NCBI RefSeq assembly: GCF_900078195.1
Contig: NZ_FJVE01000007.1
Location: 372,001 to 436,000, forward strand
Length of the DNA stretch: 64,000 bases
Direction: 5' to 3'
Origin: Clostridium sp. Marseille-P299
GTDB taxonomy: Bacteria > Bacillota > Clostridia > Lachnospirales > Lachnospiraceae
Made by a program: the position numbers and the translations under genes. The notes beneath the pieces are model-generated. The model saw only the letters and a list, made by a program, of their open reading frames with translations. It searched no databases and had not been told where the DNA came from. Positions 33,666 through 43,100 of this stretch are shown here, in pieces (positions within the stretch are counted from its first letter, which is position 1; every line of letters begins with the position of its first letter).

Positions 33666-35036
33666 ATGAGTAATAATTTAGTTAGCGATATGACAAATGG
33701 GAATCCCACGAAGCTATTGATACGTTTTGCAATTCCAATGCTGATAGGAAATTTATTTCAACAAATTTACAACATGGCAGATGCTATTATTGTTGGTAAG
33801 TTTGGAGGAGAAAATGGACCAAATGCTTTAGCAGCAGTAGGTTCTGTATCCTCTTTAAACTTTTTAGTAGTTTCATTAACCATGGGACTTGCAGTTGGTA
33901 TTGGTGTTGTTATATCTCAATATTTTGGAGCAAAGGACTATGAAAATGTAAAGCGTAGCTTCGCAACCGGTACTTATATGATCATTATAGTGTCTCTTAT
34001 TATGGGAGCTTTGGGATTTATCTTTAGTAGAGAGTTTTTGGAATTATTAAATACTCCAAGTGCTATTATAGATGACGCTGATATTTACTTTAAGATTTGT
34101 TGTCTTGGTATTGTAGGCAATGCAGGTTATAATGGTATGGCAGCAGTTATGAGAGCATTAGGTGATTCTATTACACCACTTAGATTTTTAGTAATTGCAT
34201 GTATTGTTAATATTGTACTGGATTTAATTTTTGTTATAGTCTTTCATATGGGAGTTCCTGGAGTAGCGATTGCAACGATTATTTCACAAGCAGTTTCGGC
34301 AATTGGATGCATTACATATGCATTGAAAAAAGTAGAATTACTACGTATTCCAATAAAAGAATTTGTACCTAATAAAACAATCGTGAGAAAATGTATTACA
34401 TTAGGTTTGCCAGCTGCATTTCAGAACTCGTTAGTAGCACTATCAACGATTGTGATACAGCGTGTAACAAATAACTACGGAGAAACAGTTGTAGCTGCAT
34501 CAACGGCAGCTGCAAGATTAGAGCAACTTGTATTACAACCAGGAATGTCATTAGGTTTAGCAGTTTCTAACTATACGGGACAAAATATTGGAGCTGGAAG
34601 AATAGACCGTGCAAAACAGGGATTTTGGGCAGCTACTAAAATTATTACAATCTTTAGCCTTATCATGACTCCACTTGTTTATTTTGGTGGAGGATGGATT
34701 ATGAAGCTATTTACAGATGAACCACTAGTTTCAGAGATTGGACTAGAAGCAATTCGAGTAACATCATTATTTTATATACCGGTAGGTATGATATATGTTT
34801 CAAGAAATTTACTAAGTGGTTCTGGTGATATGAAGATTCCTATGATTATGGGATTATCTGAGGTGTTATGTAGAGTTGTATTTGCAAACATTTTAACCAC
34901 AATCCCAGCCATTGGATTTATGGGAATTTGGTGGGCGTCAGGACTTAACTGGTTTATCACTGGTAGCATTGGATGTATTCGTTATGCTACAGGTAAATGG
35001 AAATATAAATCCATTGTTGAACATAAAACCACATAA
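33666..35036 (+). CDS. MATE family multidrug/sodium antiporter
   Basis: The 456-residue product has about 12 membrane helices in two halves. MATE motifs include IPMLIGNLFQQIYNMADAIIVGKFGG at the N-terminus, ALAAVGSVSSL, and NVGQ-like NYTGQNIGAGRIDRAKQG in the second half. It is of the NorM/DinF type and probably exports cationic drugs or metabolites using sodium or protons. It begins 30 bases after pyrF with a weak ribosome site (GGTGGATCGG), which fits read-through from the pyr genes. Terminator downstream. Substrate unknown. Confidence 0.92.
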   Translation: MSNNLVSDMTNGNPTKLLIRFAIPMLIGNLFQQIYNMADAIIVGKFGGENGPNALAAVGSVSSLNFLVVSLTMGLAVGIGVVISQYFGAKDYENVKRSFATGTYMIIIVSLIMGALGFIFSREFLELLNTPSAIIDDADIYFKICCLGIVGNAGYNGMAAVMRALGDSITPLRFLVIACIVNIVLDLIFVIVFHMGVPGVAIATIISQAVSAIGCITYALKKVELLRIPIKEFVPNKTIVRKCITLGLPAAFQNSLVALSTIVIQRVTNNYGETVVAASTAAARLEQLVLQPGMSLGLAVSNYTGQNIGAGRIDRAKQGFWAATKIITIFSLIMTPLVYFGGGWIMKLFTDEPLVSEIGLEAIRVTSLFYIPVGMIYVSRNLLSGSGDMKIPMIMGLSEVLCRVVFANILTTIPAIGFMGIWWASGLNWFITGSIGCIRYATGKWKYKSIVEHKTT

Positions 35037-35046
35037 TATAAATATT

Positions 35047-35118
35047 AAAAGGTACTGTTGCAAAATAGAGTTTTAAAGCAGTTAAAACATTTCTATTTTG
35101 TGTCGGTACCTTTTTAAT
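35047..35118. terminator. Terminator between MATE and DedA genes
   Basis: AAAAGGTAC pairs with GTACCTTTT. Inner TTGCAAAATAGA and TCTATTTTGTG regions extend the stem. It serves convergent genes and shares the TTGCAAAAT core with other hairpins in the window. Confidence 0.85.
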
Positions 35119-35150
35119 TTATAGGAAATAAAAGCATAAATGAGTTGTTA

Positions 35151-35780
35151 TTATTTCTCATTTATCATTGTTTGCTTCTCGGTCTTTTGAATGAGATCGC
35201 GTTTTTTTAGTTTAGATTTAATGACTAATAAGATGATTATTAGTATTGTTGGGATAATTATGGCCTCAAATTTATGATAATATTGTAAAACAAGTTCCCA
35301 ATTATCTTGTAGATAATAGCCAATTCCGATCAATATGATATTCCAGATGGTGATTCCAAGAAAGGAGTAACTAAAGTAAGTATGTATCGGTTGTTTAGCC
35401 GCTCCTGCGATAAATGCTATATACGTACGACATATAGGGATCATACGTCCAATGCATACTGCATAACTACCATAATTGTTAAACTTGTCATAAGAGGAGT
35501 TGATTCCTTTTTCTGTTTTCGGAAAACGTTTTGTAATCTTATTAAGTAATGCATTACCACCAAATCTTCCAACCATGTAACAAAAGCTGGTACCGATCAT
35601 TCCAGCAATAACACTTGTAAATATTATTATAATAAATGGAATTTGCTTTCCAGAAGCAACGGCACCAGAAAAAGGAAGAACGATTTCACTTGAAACAGGA
35701 AAGCAAGCATATTCAAGCATAATGATTATGAACATTGCAAGCAAACCATGATTCGATATAAATTGAATTAAAGAATTCAT
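35151..35780 (-). CDS. DedA/SNARE-associated membrane protein
   Basis: The 209-residue product has four to five membrane segments and DedA motifs: YACFPVSSEIVLPFSGAVAS, VGRFGGNALLNK and the conserved Arg-Pro-Arg element GRMIPICRTYIAFIAGAAKQP. DedA members flip or move lipid carriers such as undecaprenyl phosphate, and loss affects the envelope. Start taken at 35780 because AGGGG lies five bases upstream; the upstream ORF extension has none. Positively charged C-terminus (KSKLKKRD). Single leftward gene. Confidence 0.9.
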   Translation of the reverse strand: MNSLIQFISNHGLLAMFIIIMLEYACFPVSSEIVLPFSGAVASGKQIPFIIIIFTSVIAGMIGTSFCYMVGRFGGNALLNKITKRFPKTEKGINSSYDKFNNYGSYAVCIGRMIPICRTYIAFIAGAAKQPIHTYFSYSFLGITIWNIILIGIGYYLQDNWELVLQYYHKFEAIIIPTILIIILLVIKSKLKKRDLIQKTEKQTMINEK

Positions 35781-36014
35781 AAAAGCCCCTAATATGTTGA
35801 TTTGATACAATATATGTGAGTTTTATATTCCTATTCAAAGTTTTTTTAGTACAAAATTATTAATAAAAAAATGTATCAATGTATACAAATGGTGAAAGAA
35901 TACAAAAGACACAAAAAAGATTGGATTTATTTGAATATATTGTATATAATATAAACGATAAGGATTAAAACAGGAAAAAAGTATATAGCAAAGGAAGTAT
36001 GGAGGAAGAAATAA

Positions 36015-38246
36015 TTGTATAATTTTAGAAGGCTATATAATAAGAATTCAATTGTCCAATTTTGGATGTCATATTTATTTGTGTTAATTATTCCTATCGT
36101 TATCGTTTTTTGTGGATATCAATATGTGTTTGGTGTAGTGGAAAAAGACACAAGGTTAACGAATAGTATGATGCTTGAACACAGTGTAAGTCTACTGGAT
36201 AATGATTTGAAATCATTAGAATCTATGGCTCTTCAAGCAGCACAAAGTTCTAAACTTCGAACAATTGGAGAGTTTACAAAATATAATGCAGAATATACAT
36301 TGTTATCTATTGACTTAATGAAAGACTTTAATAGTTTATTACGATATCAAGGAACGGATATCGTTGAAGATGCTTACATATATTTAAATAAGACAGGCTA
36401 TGTTATGTATGATAGCGCTATATACCGCAATAGTATTTTTGAAAAATATATTGAGAGCTGGGGGATGACAGCTCAAGAATGGAGAAATCTTTGTAAAAAT
36501 GGATGGAGTTATACGCCACGTTATGTACCATCCTCCAATAAGACACTTCATTATGTAGTTCCCTTTGGTAACTCATTAAAAGGTGCTATGCTAGGTTCCA
36601 TTGTTTTTCGTATAAGTAGTGAGGAATTGAAGCATTTCTTAGATTTTTCAAGTAAATATGGGAACTATGGAATCTTTATATTAAATGACAAAAAAGAAAT
36701 AATATGGGCAGATAATAGTTTAGATAGTAAACTATTATCCAGATTAAAAAAAGTTCAGCCTGACTTTAAAGAGATTCAAGGAGTACAGATTACAAGTGTT
36801 ACGTCAGATAATACAAATTGGGAGTATGTTCTTGTTTTACCTGAAAAAGAAGTATTAAAGCAATTAACTATATTAAAATTTATCATTTTTACATTATTAA
36901 TTGTAGCAGTTGTTATAGGAATTATCTGTTCTTTGTATCAGGCAATTAAGGCAGGAAGACCGATTAACAATATTTTTAAATACATAAAAGGAAATGACAA
37001 TATTCGAAGGAATTCCGAGAATCTAGGAGAATTAGTTCAAGAAGTTGTGAAAAAGAATCAAAGGTATATGGAAGAGCTGGAAAAGGACAAGCCATTATTA
37101 CAAAAAGCTTTTTTTCATGATTTAATAAAAGCAGAGATTGAAAATACGACGGAATTACGATATCTTGCAGAAAAAGCAGGAATTCATTTGGAGGGTAAAA
37201 ACTATCGTATTGTCACACTAAAATTATTTGCAAATAACGATTTTTATGATATTGATGAGCAAACAATCGAAGAAGTAAGAATTTTAATGAATATCGTTAT
37301 GGATTATTTAGAGGAAATTACAAGTGATCCTATTTGGTTTTATAAGAATAATTACCTTACTACTTCTATTATTTTTAGTGGTAATGATGAGTTAAAATAT
37401 GTGAAAGAAATTGTTGAAAAAACAAGTGAATGGATTTATACAAAATATTCTGTAGATACAAGATGGGGGATTAGTAATTACAGCAGTGACCTATTAAATA
37501 TTTGGAAAATCTGTGAAGAAGCAATGACAGCATTAAAAAATGCAGACTCAGAAAATCAAATTATGGAATATCAAATTCACTTGGAAAATGCAAATGAGTA
37601 TTATTTCCCAGATGTAGCTGAAGAAAGATTAAAAGCTAGCATACAATTTGGTGACATCAATCGTATTGAAAATATCCTTAATATATTGCAACATGAAAAT
37701 TTTGAAATCAGAAGTCTAAATCGGAAGAGATTAATTAAATTTAATACAAGAATTGTCCAAATGCTTTCTGCATTTTCAGATTTAGTGCCAGATTTTAACG
37801 AACAAGTTCTTTGGTTAAATGAAATAGTAATTCAATATGAGGAAGGAATGCATGAAATATATTTCAAACGTTTGATGAGTATATGTGAAAGTTTATGTCA
37901 GGACATAAGTCAGAAAAAGAATGATCAAAGAGGCAAATTAATAAAGAATATTATGAGTTATATTAATGCAAATTATATGGATTCAAATTTAGGTCTAGCA
38001 AAAATAAGTACGGAATTTGGAATTTCAGAAGGCTATGTATCCTCGATGTTTAAAGAACAAGCTGGCGTAAATTTTGCTGATTACGTAGAAAGTATAAGGA
38101 TAGATAAGGCATGTCAACTTTTAAGAGAAGAAGATATTACGATAACTGATATCTCGGATATGGTTGGATATAATAGTGTGCAATCGTTTCGACGTGCATT
38201 TAAGCGAGTGAAAGGGATTCAACCAAAAGAATTCAGAAAAGAATAG
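36015..38246 (+). CDS. Membrane-bound AraC-family transcriptional regulator with extracellular sensor
   Basis: The 743-residue product has one membrane helix at about residues 15-37 and another at about 290-315. The roughly 250-residue extracytoplasmic domain between them is Cache-like. The middle part (about 330-620) resembles YesN-type linkers. The C-terminal AraC double helix-turn-helix is at about 640-743 (ISTEFGISEGYVSSMFKEQAGVNFADYV, ITDISDMVGYNSVQSFRRAFKRVKG). Translation starts at TTG 36015 behind GGAGG. The substrate-binding lipoprotein follows after nine bases, then the giant pectinase gene. By analogy with clostridial carbohydrate loci it senses a saccharide, here probably pectin-derived. 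Confidence 0.9.
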   Translation: MYNFRRLYNKNSIVQFWMSYLFVLIIPIVIVFCGYQYVFGVVEKDTRLTNSMMLEHSVSLLDNDLKSLESMALQAAQSSKLRTIGEFTKYNAEYTLLSIDLMKDFNSLLRYQGTDIVEDAYIYLNKTGYVMYDSAIYRNSIFEKYIESWGMTAQEWRNLCKNGWSYTPRYVPSSNKTLHYVVPFGNSLKGAMLGSIVFRISSEELKHFLDFSSKYGNYGIFILNDKKEIIWADNSLDSKLLSRLKKVQPDFKEIQGVQITSVTSDNTNWEYVLVLPEKEVLKQLTILKFIIFTLLIVAVVIGIICSLYQAIKAGRPINNIFKYIKGNDNIRRNSENLGELVQEVVKKNQRYMEELEKDKPLLQKAFFHDLIKAEIENTTELRYLAEKAGIHLEGKNYRIVTLKLFANNDFYDIDEQTIEEVRILMNIVMDYLEEITSDPIWFYKNNYLTTSIIFSGNDELKYVKEIVEKTSEWIYTKYSVDTRWGISNYSSDLLNIWKICEEAMTALKNADSENQIMEYQIHLENANEYYFPDVAEERLKASIQFGDINRIENILNILQHENFEIRSLNRKRLIKFNTRIVQMLSAFSDLVPDFNEQVLWLNEIVIQYEEGMHEIYFKRLMSICESLCQDISQKKNDQRGKLIKNIMSYINANYMDSNLGLAKISTEFGISEGYVSSMFKEQAGVNFADYVESIRIDKACQLLREEDITITDISDMVGYNSVQSFRRAFKRVKGIQPKEFRKE

Positions 38247-38255
38247 GAGGAGCAC

Positions 38256-39770
38256 ATGAGAAAAATAAAAGGGATATCCACTATTTTCTTATCAGTAGCA
38301 ATGCTATCTACTATATTGACTGGGTGTATGACAAAGAGCTTAAGTAATGAAACGAAATCTGACTCAGAAGTTACTGTGATACCAAGTAAGGTAGAAACAC
38401 CAAAAACGGAGGTTGAAGAGGAAGAAAGTTTAGTTCAAAAACCTGATAGCATTCATTGGATGGTACATTCAGGTATGAAAGAAGAGAATGGTACTGATCT
38501 ATGGGTAAAAGAATATGAAAAATTAACCGGGATTAAAATGAATCTTGAAATAGTTCCTAATAATGAGTATGAATCTATTTTAGATTTGGCAATTACATCA
38601 GGAACCGAAGCGGAGGTATTTGATTTAAAAGCAGATCAAAAGTTAGCCATATATGCAAAGCAAGGAGCAATTGCTGATTTAACTGACTTACTCATGTCAT
38701 CTGATTTATATCAAAAAGTAGATGAACGAATTTGGGATTCTATTCGTATAGATGGAAAAATTTACGGGATTCCGGATGAAATAGCAAGTGGTGTAGTTAC
38801 ATATATAAGAGAGGACTGGTTAGAACGATTAGGTCTTAAAACCCCAACCAATTATGAAGAATTTATAAATGTGCTACGTGCATTTAGGGATAACATCGAA
38901 GAATGTGAGGTACCATTAACAGCACCAGGTCTTAGTAGTAACAAATACCTTCCTGAATTTTATCAAGGTGCGGAACCTGATTTCACTAAAGTTGATGGTG
39001 TGTGGGTCGATGGTTTTGCTATGGATAATATGGCAGAAGCTATGCAAAGGATGCAAGATGCATATAAAGAAGGGCTAATTGATTTGCAAGTGGTAACAAA
39101 TTCGACGACATATTGTAGAGATCAATGGTATAATGGAGGGGTTGGAGTATTTACTTACTGGGCAGGTAATTGGGGACAGACGTTAAAAGAACGTTTATTA
39201 GTGAATGTTCCAAGTGCTAAAGTTTTAGCAATGGACCCAATTGAAGATGCAGTTTATCGATATTCGGTACCAACGGTCTTTTGTATATCGTCAAAGTTAA
39301 ACAAAGATAAAATTGCTTCCATCTTTAAATATTTTATAGAGTATATGCATGACGGTGATGAAGGGCAAGTACTATTTGAAAGTGGTGTAAAGGGAGTTCA
39401 CTGGGAGCAGGATGGTGAGTATATAAAACAGTTGCCAGCACTTTTAAACCCAGAGGAAACCTTTCGAAAGGCATGGATTACACCATGGATGGCAATTTCG
39501 CCTTTAGAGGTGACGGATAAGAAAATAAAACTTGATGAGGCAGTTACAAGCTCATTGCAGGTTTTAGAAAAATATGGCGTTCAAAATGTAGCACTTCCTG
39601 TTTCAAAAACCTTTAATAAAATATCAGATGAATTAAATGCTTATAGAGATGAGATACTTGCTAAAGTAGTCATGGGTTCCATGTCAGTAGATGAGGGAAT
39701 GAATCTTTATAGAGCAAAATCAGTTGAGTTAAATGTTGAAAAAGTGTTAGAAGAGATGAATAGTAAATAA
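38256..39770 (+). CDS. Family 1 extracellular solute-binding lipoprotein (sugar type), no permease beside it
   Basis: The 504-residue product has a lipoprotein signal with lipobox ILTGC (Cys near residue 24), then an acidic linker. The substrate-binding fold has WMVHSGMKEENGTDLWVKEYEKLTG, LIMSSDLY-type hinge regions and FTYWAGNW. It would sit on the outer membrane face, binding oligosaccharides for a CUT1-type importer. The usual two permease genes are missing: the neighbours are the AraC-type regulator nine bases upstream and a terminator downstream. Either permeases elsewhere are shared or it is a sensor partner for the regulator. Tight coupling to the regulator (AGGAGG site) suggests the latter deserves attention. 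Confidence 0.87.
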   Translation: MRKIKGISTIFLSVAMLSTILTGCMTKSLSNETKSDSEVTVIPSKVETPKTEVEEEESLVQKPDSIHWMVHSGMKEENGTDLWVKEYEKLTGIKMNLEIVPNNEYESILDLAITSGTEAEVFDLKADQKLAIYAKQGAIADLTDLLMSSDLYQKVDERIWDSIRIDGKIYGIPDEIASGVVTYIREDWLERLGLKTPTNYEEFINVLRAFRDNIEECEVPLTAPGLSSNKYLPEFYQGAEPDFTKVDGVWVDGFAMDNMAEAMQRMQDAYKEGLIDLQVVTNSTTYCRDQWYNGGVGVFTYWAGNWGQTLKERLLVNVPSAKVLAMDPIEDAVYRYSVPTVFCISSKLNKDKIASIFKYFIEYMHDGDEGQVLFESGVKGVHWEQDGEYIKQLPALLNPEETFRKAWITPWMAISPLEVTDKKIKLDEAVTSSLQVLEKYGVQNVALPVSKTFNKISDELNAYRDEILAKVVMGSMSVDEGMNLYRAKSVELNVEKVLEEMNSK

Positions 39771-39822
39771 GATAAAACGATATAAGAGATAAGGATTAAA
39801 CTATAGTTAAAATGAAAAAGTC

Positions 39823-39884
39823 AGTCGAAATAATGTATGCTAGTACGATGTTATAAGGTATACTTTGTTTCGACTATTTTTTTT
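39823..39884 (+). terminator. Terminator after the solute-binding lipoprotein gene
   Basis: AGTCGAAA pairs with TTTCGACT, with more distant ATGTATGC/GGTATAC pairing inside, followed by TATTTTTTTT. Confidence 0.85.
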
Positions 39885-40158
39885 CTGAGAAAATAAAAAG
39901 AACTATCTTAGAATTAAAATCATTTTAATAGTATCAAAAGAAAGTTGAGAAACACTAGTAAATAAAGGGGTTTGAGAAAAAAGATACAATTTTATATATG
40001 TGTTTGAATATGGTATCTTTTACAAATACTGTTAGATGAGGCGCTAAAAGGGATACACTATTGTGATTAAAAGAATTGTATCTTGGATTATATTAGTTTA
40101 GTTAATATACTAATTACGTAGGAGAAAGAGAGTTTTATATATGAAGGAGGATTATGTT
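39885..40158. other. Promoter region of the pectinase gene
   Basis: About 270 bases of AT-rich sequence with no ORF. It holds the ribosome site GAAGGAGG (40143-40150) and several TATATT/TATACT-like elements, but no unambiguous promoter pair. Binding sites for the adjacent AraC-type protein would be expected here. Confidence 0.4.
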
Positions 40159-43100
40159 ATGAGAAGAAGCGTTAAAAGAGCTGTAGCTTTAGGGCTAACA
40201 TTTCTTATGACAGTATCTGCTGTTCCACCGCGTAATGTTTTAGCGGAAGGAACTGCAAATACAGTAGTAGCACAAATTCCAGCATTCCCTGGTGCTGAGG
40301 GTGGCGGAATGTATGCGAGCGGAGGTCGCGGTTACAATGTTTATGTAGTTACAAATCTTGAAGATTATGGAAAGAACGATACTCCAATTAAAGGATCTTT
40401 ACGTTACGGTCTTCAAAGTAATACTACAATTGTATTTAATGTAGCAGGTAATATTGAATTAAAACAAAGTCTCCGTTTTGATAACCTAGAAAATATTACC
40501 ATTGCAGGGCAAACTGCACCTGGTGATGGTATTACTATTTCAGGTTGGGACACAAATATTAGTAATTCAAAAAACATTATCATTCGTTACATGCGTTTCC
40601 GTCCGGGTGCTATTAATGTACATACTGGCGGCGATTCTATGGACTCATTATGGGGACGTGATAATGATACATTTATAATTGATCATTGTTCATTTAGTTG
40701 GAATACAGATGAAACCCTTTCATTATATCGTGGTGAAAACGGAACAGTTCAGTGGAATATGGTTTATGAAAGTCTTACACTTTCAGGACACTCCAAAGGT
40801 AGACATGGTTACGGTGGTATTGCAGGTGGTGATGCAGTAACTTTCCATCATAATTTATATGCAAACCATACCTCAAGAAATCCTCGTTTGGGTGGTGGAT
40901 ATGCTGGATATGCAGATGCAGATCACGTAGCTGTAACAGAATTATCCAACAACGTTATTTACAACTGGGGTTATAATACTGCATATGGTGGTGGTTATAA
41001 TTTTGCAAACTTTAGAAATAACTATGAGCTTGCTGGTCCAGGAACGAGAGATAATGTAACCAACTGGGTTATGAACCCTGGTGAGGCTACTAAAGTTGGT
41101 GGTTTTTATATTAATGGAAACTACATAGCAGATTACACAAATAGAGAGAATGGAATTTTAACCGACTGGTTAGATAATAATTCTGATTACATTGCTTTTA
41201 GTGGTGTGTTAGAAGGAGACAATAAAACAGAATTTAGTAAAGACCCATATGTCTCCGCAGATAGTACTGGAGCAAATAATGGACAGAAAAATGAAGGATT
41301 TGATAATTACGAACTTAGAGATGCAGAGTCTGTATTAGATGAGGTGATTGCGAAAGCAGGTGCAACTTATCCACGTAGAGATGCACTTGATGCAAGAATT
41401 GCAGCCGAAGTAGAGAATGGTCTTGGCCGTTATATCAATACAGAGCATCAAGTTGGTGGTTACCTATCTCCAAGTGGTGTAATTACAGCACAAAGAGATG
41501 CTGACTTTGATAAAGACTTAGATGGTATGGCAGATGCTTGGGAACTTGAAAACGGTTTAAATCCTGATGATGCAACCGATAGAAATGGAACAGACTTAAG
41601 TGCAGAAGGCTATACAAACCTTGAAGTTTACTTAAATTCATTGGTTGATATGGAGCACGTAGCTGAAAACCCAACAGCAACGATTGTATCTCCAGCAAAT
41701 AACGAATTTGTCAATGAAGGTGATACAGTTACAGTTGCCGTAGATGTAAAATCCGAATATGGACATGCAATTGAAAAAGTAGATTTTTATTATAGTACAG
41801 AATATGAAACAACATTTGTTGGTACTGTAGATGTAGCAGGAAGCAGTGTTGCAACTGGTAGCGCTATTTCAGCTAAACTTAGTGAAATACCAACGGTAAC
41901 AACAGGTAGTTCTGTAACAGATGTAGTTTCTGGCGGTGCAATTAGTGGAGTAACAGAAGGCACCTACACAATGGATATAGAAGGATTGCAAGATGGTTCC
42001 TATTATATAACAGCAAGAGTATATGACGTAGAAGGAAATCAAACACAAACAACTGCTTCTGAAATCCATGTAAATGCAGATGAAACAACATTAAAAGAAG
42101 CTGGCTGGGAGAACACTGATATAGGAACTGTAGCAATTAGTGGTACAGGTAGTTTTGATAACGGTGTACTCACAGTAAAAGGTAATGGTAAACTAGGAAA
42201 ATCTGAGGGAAGTGTATCTGGAACAGAAACAAATAAGGCTACTCAGGATGAATTCCATTATGTTTATCAGGAAGTTACTGGTGATGTTGAGGTTGTTGCT
42301 AAAATTGAGAGTATGTCTGCTGTAGATAATCATGCATTTGCAGGTATTATGATACGTAATGGTTTGGAAACAGATTCTGCTGCTGCAGCTCTTGGATTAT
42401 CATGGGTAAAATATACGAATCTTCCATGGTCTATGTATTTAGCAGGCCGTGATACAGACGGTGGTAATTTTAATGATATTAGTGAGACAATCGATAGCCA
42501 AGCAAATGCAGAAAAAGCTGGTATTAGCTTACAAGCAGATATTCCATTTAAGAATGGAAAAGATTTTGTTGGATATTGGATGAAACTCGCTCGTTTCGGA
42601 AATACATTTACAGCATATAGTTCTGCAGACGGTGAAATCTGGACTAAAATTGGCGAAAGAACAATTGACATGAATGAAAAAGTTTATGTTGGTTTTGCCG
42701 CAGATAGTAACAAAGTAGCAAATGATATTGAACAGCTTAATACAGCACGTTTTTCTAATGTTAAAGTAAATACAACAATCTATGATGTTACGTATAATTT
42801 AACAGACTTAAAAGTAGAAGAAGCACCTATTAAAGTAGCAGATGGTGAAGATTTATATTTAAAACTTACAACAGAAATTGGTATGCAAGTACCTGAAACA
42901 ATTGAAGTAACAATCAATAATGAAACACAAACAGTTCCAGTAGAAATCCTTGATAAATTAGAAGGTAAAGTTGTGATCCAAAATGTTACTGGCGATGTTA
43001 CAATTACAGGTGCTGGTGTAGAAGATTTAACATCTGCTGAGCAAGTGACATTAACAAAAAAAGATGATCTTGGACTTTTAAGTGTAACTTGGAAAAATAA

